Below are positions 45,271 through 53,727 of a DNA stretch of 53,727 bases, piece after piece (position 1 is the stretch's first letter; each line of letters opens with the position of its first letter). The stretch lies in assembly GCF_011250555.1 (NCBI RefSeq), contig NZ_JAANMZ010000031.1:1-53727 (forward strand), given 5' to 3'. Below the pieces are notes generated by a model, which did not search any database, had not been told where the DNA came from, and worked only from the letters and a program-made list of their open reading frames with translations. The position numbers and the translations under genes are program-made. Source of the stretch: Bacillus sp. MM2020_4. GTDB lineage: Bacteria > Bacillota > Bacilli > Bacillales > Cytobacillaceae.

Positions 45271-46599
45271 ATGCAGAAATATTTTGAGTTTGAGAAACAT
45301 GGGACAAATTATCGTAGAGAATTGATTGGTGGGTTTACTACTTTCTTAGCGATGGCATATATTCTAGTGGTTAACCCGCTAACCTTATCGCTGGCGGCAA
45401 TAAAGGATTTTCCGGATGCTTTACGAATGGATCATGGTGCTGTATTCGTTGCCACAGCTTTAGCATCTGCCATCGGCTCGATTATCATGGGACTGCTGGG
45501 AAAATATCCTCTGGCATTAGCACCGGGGATGGGATTAAACGCCTTTTTTGCTTTTACAGTTGTGTTAGGCAGTGGAATTCCGTGGCAACATGCACTAGGT
45601 GCTGTATTGATTTCAGGTGTGTTTTTCTTCTTGCTTACGTTAACAGGACTTCGTGAAAAAATTATTAATGCCATTCCGATTGATCTAAAGCATGCTGTTG
45701 GAGCCGGGATTGGCTTATTCATTACTTTTGTAGGTTTACAAAGTGCTGGAATCATTGTTAATAATGATGCTACCCTTGTCGGTTTAGGTGACTTAACGGC
45801 AGGCGGTCCGCTACTCGCTATTTTCGGGTTAGTCGTAACAGTTATTATGATGACACGCGGCATTAAAGGTGCCGTATTTTATGGGATGATTTTGACAGCG
45901 ATTGTCGGAGTGATTTTTGGCGAAATAAAAATGCCGCATCAAGTGGTCGGGGATGTTCCTAGTTTAGCACCAACCTTTGGGGCTGCCTTTTCTTCATTTG
46001 GTGATAGTTCTTTTTATACAACCACAATGCTTGGAATTGTTTTAACGTTTTTGTTTGTTGATTTCTTTGATAATGCCGGGACGCTTGTTGCGGTTGCCAG
46101 CCAAGCGGGCTTAATGAAAGATAATAAGCTTCCTAATGCAGGAAGGGCGCTCATTTCCGATTCCATCGCTACTAGCGTTGGGGCTGTACTCGGAACATCG
46201 ACTACTACATCTTATGTGGAGTCAACCGCGGGGGTTGCAGCCGGTGCAAGAACGGGATTTGCTTCATTAGTAACTGGTGCATTATTTATCTTATCGATCT
46301 TCTTCTTTCCGTTATTATCAGTTATTACCTCACCTGTAACAACACCAGCATTGGTCATTGTCGGGGTCTTGATGGTTTCTTCTTTGGGGAAAATTGACTG
46401 GAAACGGTTTGAGATTGCTGTTCCAGCATTCTTAACCATGGTGGCAATGCCGCTTACGTATAGTATTGCGACTGGGATTGCCATGGGTTTTATCTTCTAC
46501 CCAATTACAATGTTAGTGAAAGGGAAAAGCAAGGAAATCCACCCTATCATGTATTTATTCTTTGTGATTTTTGTCCTATATTTTATCTTCTTGAAATAG
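45271..46599 (+). CDS. pbuG: NCS2-family purine-base permease
   Basis: 442 residues, about 12-13 membrane segments, AzgA-like branch: start YFEFEKHGTNYRRELIGGFTTFLAMAYI, LAPGMGLNAFF (about 88), FVDFFDNAGTLV (about 262) and GTSTTTSYVES (about 305). Imports guanine/hypoxanthine. GGGGGAAGAAG site. The guanine riboswitch upstream supports the substrate assignment. Confidence 0.95.
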   Translation: MQKYFEFEKHGTNYRRELIGGFTTFLAMAYILVVNPLTLSLAAIKDFPDALRMDHGAVFVATALASAIGSIIMGLLGKYPLALAPGMGLNAFFAFTVVLGSGIPWQHALGAVLISGVFFFLLTLTGLREKIINAIPIDLKHAVGAGIGLFITFVGLQSAGIIVNNDATLVGLGDLTAGGPLLAIFGLVVTVIMMTRGIKGAVFYGMILTAIVGVIFGEIKMPHQVVGDVPSLAPTFGAAFSSFGDSSFYTTTMLGIVLTFLFVDFFDNAGTLVAVASQAGLMKDNKLPNAGRALISDSIATSVGAVLGTSTTTSYVESTAGVAAGARTGFASLVTGALFILSIFFFPLLSVITSPVTTPALVIVGVLMVSSLGKIDWKRFEIAVPAFLTMVAMPLTYSIATGIAMGFIFYPITMLVKGKSKEIHPIMYLFFVIFVLYFIFLK

Positions 46600-46603
46600 T
46601 GTG

Positions 46604-46644
46604 TAAAAAGGGAACTGCGAATGGGTCGCAGTTCCTATTTTTAT
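46604..46644 (+). terminator. Terminator after pbuG
   Basis: AGGGAACTGCGA-atggg-TCGCAGTTCCT followed by ATTTTTATTTTT. Confidence 0.8.
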
Positions 46645-46734
46645 TTTTCCGAGAGACACGAATTTACAAAATTCGCCATCTCTCTTCTGTATGATGTGTA
46701 GTGTAAGAAGATGTTGAAAAAGGAGTGGTTGCTT

Positions 46735-47679
46735 ATGAACATGCTAACCGTTCAGGATTTACGAAAAAGCTTTGGGGATTTTGAGGCCGTGAAGGGTGTT
46801 TCGTTCGAGGTAGAAAAAGGGGAGTCTTATGGGCTGCTTGGGCCAAATGGAGCGGGGAAATCAACTTCAATTCATATGGTTACTGGCTTGTTTCCGCCCA
46901 CTTCAGGTGAAATTCGGATGAAAGGCATTGACGTCGTCAAGAACCCGAAGCAAGCACAAAAATGGATTGGCGTTGTCCCGCAGGAGATCGCTCTCTATCA
47001 ATCGATGTCAGCAAGGGAAAATTTAAAGTTTTGGGGAAGAATGTATGATTTATCCGGTATTGAACTGGAGAAAAGTGTAGACCAAGTGCTAGAGATTATC
47101 GGTTTAACCGAGCGGGCGAAGGACAAGGTGGAGACCTTTTCCGGCGGGATGAAGCGGCGTGTTAATATCGGGGCTGCCATTTTACATAAACCAGAGTTGT
47201 TAATCATGGATGAACCGACAGTTGGCATTGATCCGCAGTCGAGAAATCATATTTTAGAAACGGTTAGGCATTTAAACAATGAAGGGATGACGATTATTTA
47301 TACGAGTCACTACATGGAGGAAGTGGAGTATCTATGTGAAAGGATTGGGATTGTTGACCATGGTCAATTAATTGCTTCTGGTACATTAAGTGAATTAAGG
47401 GAAACGATCGGTGACCAATCGAAGGTGATCTTAACCATCAATAAGGATGAATCTAAGATGGCTGGACTTGCTCAGTCTTTAACAAACCTTTTTCCAGAAA
47501 ATGATATTCAAATTCAGGATCAACAAATAAAGGTCTTTCATAAGGAACCGCAGTTGATTTTGACTGATTTCATCCAGTCAGTGACAAAAACCGGCGTAAA
47601 GATTACGTCTGTGGATATCGTCGAACCGAACCTCGAGAGTGTGTTTTTACATTTAACTGGTAGAAACTTAAGGGATTAG
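46735..47679 (+). CDS. ABC exporter ATP-binding protein
   Basis: ATG at 46735 has AAGGAGTGG upstream; about 314 residues. Walker A GLLGPNGAGKSTS (about 37), Q-loop VVPQE (about 82), signature FSGGMKRR (about 133), Walker B LLIMDEPTVG (about 154), H-loop TSHYMEE. The C-terminal extension is typical for drug or antibiotic exporters (DrrA/LinearmycinR type). Forms one operon with two permeases, 12 bp apart. Confidence 0.93.
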   Translation: MNMLTVQDLRKSFGDFEAVKGVSFEVEKGESYGLLGPNGAGKSTSIHMVTGLFPPTSGEIRMKGIDVVKNPKQAQKWIGVVPQEIALYQSMSARENLKFWGRMYDLSGIELEKSVDQVLEIIGLTERAKDKVETFSGGMKRRVNIGAAILHKPELLIMDEPTVGIDPQSRNHILETVRHLNNEGMTIIYTSHYMEEVEYLCERIGIVDHGQLIASGTLSELRETIGDQSKVILTINKDESKMAGLAQSLTNLFPENDIQIQDQQIKVFHKEPQLILTDFIQSVTKTGVKITSVDIVEPNLESVFLHLTGRNLRD

Positions 47680-47691
47680 GAGGCGGGAATC

Positions 47692-48879
47692 ATGAAGTTT
47701 TGGTGGCTGGCAAGGAAGGACTTGCTGCTTGTCGCGCGGGATAAAAAGGCCTTTTTAACCCTCATTTTGATGCCGCTATTGTTAATTGCCATTTTAGGTT
47801 CCGCATTCGGCAGTATGATGAAGGAAGATGAAGCGTTTACGATTAAAAAGTTTACCCTTGGGGTTGTGAATTTGGACCAAGGACAATTAAGTAAAGCCCT
47901 CACCGACGAAGTCCTTACGAAAAACTTATCCAAACAAATTCGAGTGAAATACTATCAAGAAAATGAAATGGTAAAAAAGCTACAAAACCACAACCTAACC
48001 GTCGGCATCATCATCGAAAAAGACTTCACAGCTTCGCTAATGACCGGCAAGGGCACAAAAGTAAAATTATTAGCGGTGCCTGACACCGTTATTAATCCAA
48101 CCATCGTTCAAACTGTGATTGAGCAGTTTTCTCGCACGATTCCAATTGAGGCAACAGCGGCGCAAATGGCCCAGCCTGTTCAGGCAGGGGGGCAAAGCGC
48201 ATTGGTTCAGGATGGGTACGGAAAGAAACCATTGGTAACAGAAACGACTGTTGATGCGAAAACAAAGCCGGTAAGTTCGTTTCAATATTATGCTGCCGCC
48301 ATGGGCGTGATGTTTTTGTTAATGACAGTGGTTCAAGGTGTTTCCACCATGATCCTCGAGAAAGAGCAAGATGTGTATCAACGATTACTGCTAACAAATC
48401 TAACCTATCCAAATTATCTTCTTGGGAAATTACTCGGATTAATTATTATTTGCTTAACCCAAGCATTTATCATCATTGCCGGAACACGAATCATTTTTGG
48501 GGTTGATTGGGGACCTTCGATTTCAGGCATTGCTAGTATGACGTTGGCTTTTGTTATCAATGCCAGCGGACTCGGTGTGTTAGCGGGCTCTTTTATAAAA
48601 ACGGAAAAGTCATTTAATGTTGCCGGAATGTTTGGAACGCAAATTATGGCTGCGTTAGGTGGGAGTATGGTTCCACTCTACGTATTTCCGGATTGGGTTG
48701 TATTCGTTACCAAGTTTTTACCGAACGGGCTTGCCTTGCAAACCTATTTAGATTTGATGTCCGGCGCAACATTGACTAAGATTCTCCCTGCAATCGGCGG
48801 ATCCATTGGCTTAGGCTTACTCTTTTTTACGATTGGCTTAATTCGCCTTTCATTTGAAAGGAGAGGTAAATATGCGTAA
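47692..48879 (+). CDS. ABC-2 type permease
   Basis: 395 residues: one N-terminal helix (about 20-40), a large extracytoplasmic domain (about 45-215) and five C-terminal helices (YhgE/Pip/LinM-like layout). GAGGCGGG site. Overlaps the next permease by 8 bp, indicating a heterodimeric transporter. Substrate unknown. The bases 48075-48087 inside the gene equal a short motif also found at 7836. Confidence 0.9.
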   Translation: MKFWWLARKDLLLVARDKKAFLTLILMPLLLIAILGSAFGSMMKEDEAFTIKKFTLGVVNLDQGQLSKALTDEVLTKNLSKQIRVKYYQENEMVKKLQNHNLTVGIIIEKDFTASLMTGKGTKVKLLAVPDTVINPTIVQTVIEQFSRTIPIEATAAQMAQPVQAGGQSALVQDGYGKKPLVTETTVDAKTKPVSSFQYYAAAMGVMFLLMTVVQGVSTMILEKEQDVYQRLLLTNLTYPNYLLGKLLGLIIICLTQAFIIIAGTRIIFGVDWGPSISGIASMTLAFVINASGLGVLAGSFIKTEKSFNVAGMFGTQIMAALGGSMVPLYVFPDWVVFVTKFLPNGLALQTYLDLMSGATLTKILPAIGGSIGLGLLFFTIGLIRLSFERRGKYA

Positions 48880-49999
48880 AATCTGGACGATTTTAATGCT
48901 TCATCTGAAGGAGTTTTTTAAATCACCTGGAGTTTTGGTGCTTATGTTCGTCATGCCGGCATTATTTAGTTGGATCTTTGGCGGTATGACCATCAATTCG
49001 GGACAGAATAAACCGGTGGTGAATGTGGTAGCAGGTAATGCTGAAGTCAGCCAAAAGATTTTGACCCTTTTAAAAGCGGATCATCATTATGAATGGAAAA
49101 AAACAACGAAACAACAGGCTAAAAAGAATGTATCCGCTCAAGACGCCATTGCTGCAGTGGTAATTTCAACGGATGTCGAGCAAAGAATAATAGAAAAGAA
49201 ACCGTTATTTGATATTATTGTTCAGCGAAAGACGGAGAATTATCTTGCATTATCATCCCATTTGGAGGGAACGGCAGGGCTTGTCGTAAGATCTTATCAG
49301 ACTACTTCGAATTTGGAGAAGGATGCCTTTCCAAAGGTTCTTGCTGCAGTCGCGAACAATAAAGGTGTGCAGGTCGAAAAGCAGATCATCCAAAAAGATG
49401 CGAAAACCAATGTTGATATCAACCTTATGTTTGTAGGGTTTTCCATCATGTTTATGATGTTTGGTCTATCAGGAGCAGCTTCGACCATACTTGATGAAAG
49501 AACGGGTGGTACTTGGGGGAGACTGATTGTTTCTCCTGCCAGCAAAGTGCAAATCATCCTTGGTTACCTTTTAGCTTACTTTTTCATGGGGTGGATACAG
49601 TTAGCGGTACTGATGGTGACAATGAACCTGATGTTTGATACAACATGGGGAAATTTATTTTATATGGTTCCATATGCATCTCTTGTCATTCTGTGTATAG
49701 TCGGCTTTGGTCTGATGATGGCGGGGCTGGTCAAAACAAAACAACAGGCCTCCGCGGTGAGTGCTGTTTTAATCGTGAGCACTTGTATGCTTGGCGGTGT
49801 CTATTGGCCCATTGATGTAGTACCAGATTTCATGCAGAAAATTGCCTTGGGTGTACCACAAACATGGGCAATGGCAGGTTTTAAAGAAATTATCAGCGGT
49901 AGCCTGCATGCCGGAACGATCATAAAGGATACAGCAGCACTGCTTGGATTTAGTGCATTGTTCTTTTTAATTGGGTTAAGAGGGATGAAGTTTGAATGA
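48872..49999 (+). CDS. ABC-2 type permease
   Basis: ATG at 48872 after GAAAGGAGAGG; about 375 residues with the same one-plus-five helix layout as its neighbour, a likely paralogue forming the other half of the exporter. Contains the DERTGGTWGRLIVSPAS coupling segment (about 215). Last gene of the three-gene operon. Confidence 0.9.
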   Translation: MRKIWTILMLHLKEFFKSPGVLVLMFVMPALFSWIFGGMTINSGQNKPVVNVVAGNAEVSQKILTLLKADHHYEWKKTTKQQAKKNVSAQDAIAAVVISTDVEQRIIEKKPLFDIIVQRKTENYLALSSHLEGTAGLVVRSYQTTSNLEKDAFPKVLAAVANNKGVQVEKQIIQKDAKTNVDINLMFVGFSIMFMMFGLSGAASTILDERTGGTWGRLIVSPASKVQIILGYLLAYFFMGWIQLAVLMVTMNLMFDTTWGNLFYMVPYASLVILCIVGFGLMMAGLVKTKQQASAVSAVLIVSTCMLGGVYWPIDVVPDFMQKIALGVPQTWAMAGFKEIISGSLHAGTIIKDTAALLGFSALFFLIGLRGMKFE

Positions 50000-50111
50000 T
50001 TTGCCAGCCAGTTTTCGTAAAGTTGTCGATCTTTGTCGTTGACTTCTTTTAGCGCCTCTTATAACATGAAATTACATGTTTGTTATTAGGAGAGGAATAG
50101 GAGGTTAGGGT

Positions 50112-50954
50112 TTGGCAAACTTACTTATAGAAAAAGTATTAAATAACAATGTATTAATCGCTAAACACCCTTCCTATGAAGAAGTTGTTTTAATAGGGAA
50201 AGGCATTGGGTTTAATCGAAAACAAGGCGACTATATTGATACGGATGCGGTTGAAAAGCTGTTTGTCTTAAAAAGTGAAAAAGTACAAGAAAACTACATC
50301 AAGCTGCTGCCCTTTATTGATAACGATTATTTAGAGGTCATTATTTCCTCGATTGACTTAATTAAGCAACGAACACATTCTGTTTTAAATGAACATATTC
50401 ATGTGGCATTAACGGATCATTTAATGTTTGCCTTGACAAGAGCTTCACAAGGTATGGAAATGCGAAACCCATTCCTTGTTGAGACGAAGGCGCTTTACCG
50501 CCATGAGTATGAAGTCGCGGCAGAAGTGGTTGAGGACATTAAAGCGAAGACGGGAATAAGCCTGCCTGTTGGCGAAATTGGATTTATTGCTCTTCACGTC
50601 CATAGTGCAATTACAAATAAAAATCTATCAGTTGTGAATCAACATTCGCAGCTTGTCAGCAAGCTGGTAGAAATGGTAGAGGATCAGTTTAAATTCGAAA
50701 TTGATAAAGAAAGCATCGATTATATGAGGCTAGTTCGCCATCTTCACTTTGCTATTAACCGTGTAATGAAGGGTGAGAGAGTAGAAGAACCAAAAAAAAT
50801 TGCTTCTCTATTTAAAGAGGAATACCCTGTGTGCTATAATCTTGCGTGGAAGCTCATTAAAGTGATGCAGCAAACCTTAAAATTGAGTGTTTTTGATGCA
50901 GAAGCCGTTTATTTAACGATGCATTTACAAAGACTTCAAAATAAATATAAATAG
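50112..50954 (+). CDS. glcT: Transcription antiterminator of the ptsG operon
   Basis: 280 residues; TTG at 50112 with AGGAGGTTAGG upstream. The N-terminal RNA-binding CAT domain (VLNNNVLIAKHPSYEEVVLIGKGIGF, 1-60) is followed by PRD1 (about 75-170, with His104 region EHIHVAL) and PRD2 (about 180-280, RHLHFAI). Binds the RAT in the ptsG leader when glucose is present; PTS-mediated phosphorylation inactivates it. Also likely acts on the copied leader of the man PTS at 29.5 kb. Its 3' end seems to contain the ptsG promoter. Confidence 0.93.
   Translation: MANLLIEKVLNNNVLIAKHPSYEEVVLIGKGIGFNRKQGDYIDTDAVEKLFVLKSEKVQENYIKLLPFIDNDYLEVIISSIDLIKQRTHSVLNEHIHVALTDHLMFALTRASQGMEMRNPFLVETKALYRHEYEVAAEVVEDIKAKTGISLPVGEIGFIALHVHSAITNKNLSVVNQHSQLVSKLVEMVEDQFKFEIDKESIDYMRLVRHLHFAINRVMKGERVEEPKKIASLFKEEYPVCYNLAWKLIKVMQQTLKLSVFDAEAVYLTMHLQRLQNKYK
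50812..50840 (+). promoter_or_regulatory. Putative ptsG promoter inside glcT
   Basis: TTAAAG, 17-bp spacer, TATAAT within glcT codons. The homologous bases upstream of the man PTS (29368-29396) form a near-consensus promoter, which supports function here. Confidence 0.5.
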
Positions 50955-50965
50955 CTATTATTTTT

Positions 50966-51080
50966 TACGTGTTACTGATACGATCAGGCATGGGTGAAAA
51001 GTATTAATTGAAATGAAGTGTTAGGGGGAATCTATGCCTATACCTTCATTCAGTCAAACTTTTACTCTTGCCTTTTTTAT
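50966..51080 (+). promoter_or_regulatory. RAT antiterminator and terminator in ptsG leader
   Basis: ACGTGTTACTGATACGATCAGG-type RAT (about 50967-51004) overlaps the 5' arm of a terminator: GGCATGGGTGAAAAGT at 50987 pairs with ACTTTTACTCTTGCC at 51059-51073, then TTTTTTATT. GlcT binding to the RAT would prevent termination, as known for Bacillus subtilis ptsG. Confidence 0.88.
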
Positions 51081-51140
51081 TGTTTTTTTTACCAAAAAGT
51101 TAATGCCTTATGAGGTTTGGGAATTTAGTAGGGAGGTAGT

Positions 51141-53213
51141 ATGGATATGTTTAAAAACGCCTTTGGCGTCTTACAAAAAGTCGGGAAGGCGCTTATGCTT
51201 CCGGTTGCCCTATTGCCGGCAGCTGGTCTATTGCTTGGTATCGGCAATGCATTTCAACAGCCGACAACGCTTAATTATTTGCCGTTTCTTGATGCACATT
51301 GGATTCAATTGGTTGCCAGTGTAATGGAGGACGCAGGCTCCATCATTTTTGGCAACTTAGCGCTAATCTTTGCAGCGGGTGTTGCTTTGGGTTTAGCGGG
51401 AGACGGTGCTGCTGCCCTAGCGGCTATTGTCGGTTATTTAGTGTTAAACCAGGTTATGTGCACGTGGGCTGGTGTTACGGCGGAAATGGTAGGAACAGAT
51501 CCATCTTATGCAAATGTACTAGGTATTCCAACCCTGCAAACAGGAGTATTTGGAGGGATTATTGTCGGATTACTTGCGGCTTTTGCCTACAATCGATACT
51601 ACAATATTGAAATGCCTTCGTTCCTTGGATTTTTTGCTGGCAAACGGTTTGTACCGATTGTAACAGCTGTGTTCTCGTTAATTACTGGTCTATTGCTCTT
51701 GCTTATATGGCCGCCAATTCAGCACGGGATGAATGCTGCTTCAAACTGGATGCTTGGAAGCGGAACATACCTAGCTGTATTTGCTTTTGGATTTATTAAG
51801 AGATTACTTATTCCATTTGGATTGCATCATATTTGGTATGCCCCATTCTGGTATGAGTTCGGTTCCTATAAAACAGCTGGAGGCAATATTGTTCATGGTG
51901 ACATGACGATTTTCTTTGCGCAATTAAAAGATAATGTAAAACTTACGGCTGGTTACTTTATGCAAGGTGAATTTCCTGTTATGATGTTTGGTTTGCCAGC
52001 TGCAGCGCTGGCCATGTATCATACAGCGAAACCTGAAAAGAAAAAGATGGTGGCGGGATTATTGGGTTCTGCTGCATTAACATCGTTCCTAACAGGTATT
52101 ACGGAACCACTGGAATTTTCATTTTTGTTTGTATCGCCATTGTTATTCTTTATCCACGCAGTCCTCGATGGGTTAGCGTTTATAGTGATGGCAATGTTTA
52201 AGGTTCATTTGGGTTACACATTCTCCGGTGGTGCCATTGACTTTTTCCTATTTGGTATCCTTCCAGGAAAAGAGCGTTGGTGGATTGCTGTACTATTAGG
52301 TATTGTTTTTGCGGTTGTTTATTACTTTGTATTCCGCTTTATTATTACCAAGTTTAACGTAAAAACACCAGGTAGAGAAGATGATGAAAGTGTATCAGCG
52401 ACGGAGGTTCCGAAAGGACAAAAAGGTGACCTTCCCTATCAAATTCTTGAAGCAATGGGCGGACAACAAAATATTGCCCATCTTGATGCGTGTATTACTC
52501 GTCTCCGTGTTTCTGTATATGATAGTAAGATTGTAGACAAGGGTCAATTGAAAAAATTAGGGGCTGCAGGTGTGCTTGAAGTAGGAAACAATATTCAAGC
52601 AATCTTAGGACCACGTTCGGAAACCATCAAAGGTCAAATAGAAGATATAATAGTAGGAAAACGTCAACGCACAACACCTGGTAACGCCCTGGAAAAAGGT
52701 CTGGGACAACACTTAGGGGAGATTCCATCTGAAGCGCTTCGGTCCGAACGCAACGGTGACGAAAATTTTGTTGCACCTCTTAAAGGAGAAATCAAGCCTA
52801 TTACAGAAGTACCGGATCAAGTGTTTGCAGGAAAGTTGATGGGAGATGGTTTTGCCATTATACCGGCAGAGGGAATGGTGGTTTCACCTGTAGATGGAAA
52901 AATCGTCAACCTTTTCCCTACGAAACATGCGATTGGTATCCTTTCAGATAGTGGTCGTGAAATATTAATCCATGTTGGGATTGATACCGTTAATCTAAAA
53001 GGGCAAGGATTTGAACCGTTAGTTTCCGAAAATGACTGCATTGTAAAAGGACAACCATTATTAAAAGTGAATCTGGATTATATAAAAGCAAATGCAACCT
53101 CTACAATTTCACCCATTGTGTTCACGAACTTAGCAGAAGGTGAAAAGGTGGTCATTGAAAAGCAGGGTCTAGTTGATCTAAAGCAAGAAGGTATTGTTAA
53201 AATTTCAAAATAA
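51141..53213 (+). CDS. ptsG: PTS glucose EIICBA
   Basis: 690 residues. EIIC membrane domain (1 to about 410; [31 protein letters not shown] start, [10 protein letters not shown] motif about 328). EIIB (about 425-510) with the phosphocysteine in DACITRLRV (about 450). EIIA (about 540-690) with His in [10 protein letters not shown] (about 611). The C-B-A order is the Bacillus form. AGGGAGG site. Controlled by GlcT through the leader. Confidence 0.96.
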   Translation: MDMFKNAFGVLQKVGKALMLPVALLPAAGLLLGIGNAFQQPTTLNYLPFLDAHWIQLVASVMEDAGSIIFGNLALIFAAGVALGLAGDGAAALAAIVGYLVLNQVMCTWAGVTAEMVGTDPSYANVLGIPTLQTGVFGGIIVGLLAAFAYNRYYNIEMPSFLGFFAGKRFVPIVTAVFSLITGLLLLLIWPPIQHGMNAASNWMLGSGTYLAVFAFGFIKRLLIPFGLHHIWYAPFWYEFGSYKTAGGNIVHGDMTIFFAQLKDNVKLTAGYFMQGEFPVMMFGLPAAALAMYHTAKPEKKKMVAGLLGSAALTSFLTGITEPLEFSFLFVSPLLFFIHAVLDGLAFIVMAMFKVHLGYTFSGGAIDFFLFGILPGKERWWIAVLLGIVFAVVYYFVFRFIITKFNVKTPGREDDESVSATEVPKGQKGDLPYQILEAMGGQQNIAHLDACITRLRVSVYDSKIVDKGQLKKLGAAGVLEVGNNIQAILGPRSETIKGQIEDIIVGKRQRTTPGNALEKGLGQHLGEIPSEALRSERNGDENFVAPLKGEIKPITEVPDQVFAGKLMGDGFAIIPAEGMVVSPVDGKIVNLFPTKHAIGILSDSGREILIHVGIDTVNLKGQGFEPLVSENDCIVKGQPLLKVNLDYIKANATSTISPIVFTNLAEGEKVVIEKQGLVDLKQEGIVKISK

Positions 53214-53216
53214 GAA

Positions 53217-53247
53217 AAGCCGGCCACTGAGGTCGGCTTTTTTTATT
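53217..53247 (+). terminator. Terminator after ptsG
   Basis: AAAAGCCGGCC-actga-GGTCGGCTTTTTTT. Confidence 0.88.
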
Positions 53248-53371
53248 CCTCAAAAAAAATGAAAAGTTTATTATTATGGTTGACGTTCTGTATTCATGGT
53301 GTTATTATATTAAAGCAGTCGTTACTGACGAGTTAACAACATGAAGATGTTAAAAACATTTCAAAAAGTTG

Positions 53372-53400
53372 TTGACAAGAAATTAACGAAATGATATAGT
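53372..53400 (+). promoter_or_regulatory. rRNA operon promoter
   Basis: TTGACA, 17-bp spacer, TATAGT, 131 bp before the 16S start. The leader carries 'tgttctttgaaaact' (53432 on), a conserved Bacillus rrn leader segment. Confidence 0.85.
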
Positions 53401-53530
53401 AATAAAGTTGCTTCTAAACGAAGTAACGAATTGTTCTTTGAAAACTAAACAAACAAAAACGTCAACAAACAATATTTTTTAGTTTCAATATATATGAAAC
53501 TAAGCCAACGTAACAAATGAGCTAATCAAC

Positions 53531-53727
53531 TTTCTTGGAGAGTTTGATCCTGGCTCAGGACGAACGCTGGCGGCGTGCCTAATACATGCAAGTCGAGCGA
53601 ATCTTTGGGAGCTTGCTCCCATTGGTTAGCGGCGGACGGGTGAGTAACACGTGGGCAACCTGCCTGTAAGACTGGGATAACACCGGGAAACCGGTGCTAA
53701 TACCGGATAATCCATTTCCTCTCATGA
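53531..53727 (+). rRNA. rrs: 16S ribosomal RNA, 5' part
   Basis: GGAGAGTTTGATCCTGGCTC (the 27F region) starts at 53537, followed by ACGAACGCTGGCGGCGTGCC and GGCGGACGGGTGAGTAACAC, all conserved in bacterial 16S. The 5' end is set by comparison with Bacillus; the gene continues past the window edge. Confidence 0.98.

Noticed and set aside
46711..46734. Upstream TTG start for the ABC ATPase
   Set aside because: The AAGGAG ribosome binding site lies inside that extension and fits the ATG at 46735.
51034..51324. Frame of 96 codons over the ptsG leader and start as a leader peptide
   Set aside because: It runs through the terminator and then overlaps ptsG out of frame; explained by the RAT/terminator structure.

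Overview
The window looks like a chromosomal segment of a low-GC Gram-positive Bacillaceae (Bacillus/Neobacillus type). The evidence is AT-rich DNA, AGGAGG-type ribosome binding sites with frequent GTG/TTG starts, guanine riboswitches ahead of guaA and pbuG, a GlcT/ptsG antitermination unit, and the 5' end of a 16S rRNA gene after a typical rrn promoter. Species is not assignable from this alone. 

Region A (1 to about 18,440) looks like a decayed integration hotspot. The last codons of a groEL-like gene (Gly-Gly-Met-Met-stop, 16-17 bp) occur at 2667, 2933 and 18370, and the third copy is followed by a terminator. I infer that islands inserted repeatedly at the 3' end of a groEL lying left of the window. 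The region contains several tyrosine recombinase (integrase) remnants, all on the minus strand. Cargo: a possible three-gene module at the left edge (helical protein, 56-aa zinc-ribbon/membrane peptide, metallo-beta-lactamase-fold hydrolase), an SF0329-like protein, an IS200/IS605 element with a TnpB-related protein, a plasmid-type MerR-HTH/coiled-coil protein with a decayed second copy, a gamma-class carbonic anhydrase, a PucR / NCS1 permease / DUF917 / HyuA catabolic cluster, and a bacteriocin-like cluster with a GG-leader peptide and a site-2-protease-like membrane peptidase broken by one stop codon. 

Region B (18.4 to 22.5 kb) holds D-serine dehydratase, an unknown 164-aa protein, and a glutamate decarboxylase gene with a one-base frameshift and a stray duplicated internal fragment. 

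Region C (22.7 to 38.2 kb) is for sugar uptake. It has a LicR-type PRD activator with a cellobiose/lichenan-type PTS (B, C, A) and a GH1 6-phospho-beta-glucosidase; DUF956 plus a mannose-class PTS (AB, C, D) and a Gfo/Idh/MocA oxidoreductase; a DUF4317 protein; and an AraC regulator divergent from a GH3 glycosidase. The mannose PTS operon is preceded by a diverged copy of the glcT 3' end and ptsG leader, including promoter, RAT antiterminator and terminator, so it is probably under GlcT control. 

Region D (38.3 to 53.7 kb) is core chromosome: a 51-bp tandem repeat, MoxR / DUF58 / transglutaminase operon, riboswitch-guaA, riboswitch-pbuG, an ABC exporter (ATPase plus two permeases), glcT-ptsG, and the start of an rRNA operon. 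No tRNA genes or CRISPR arrays were seen.
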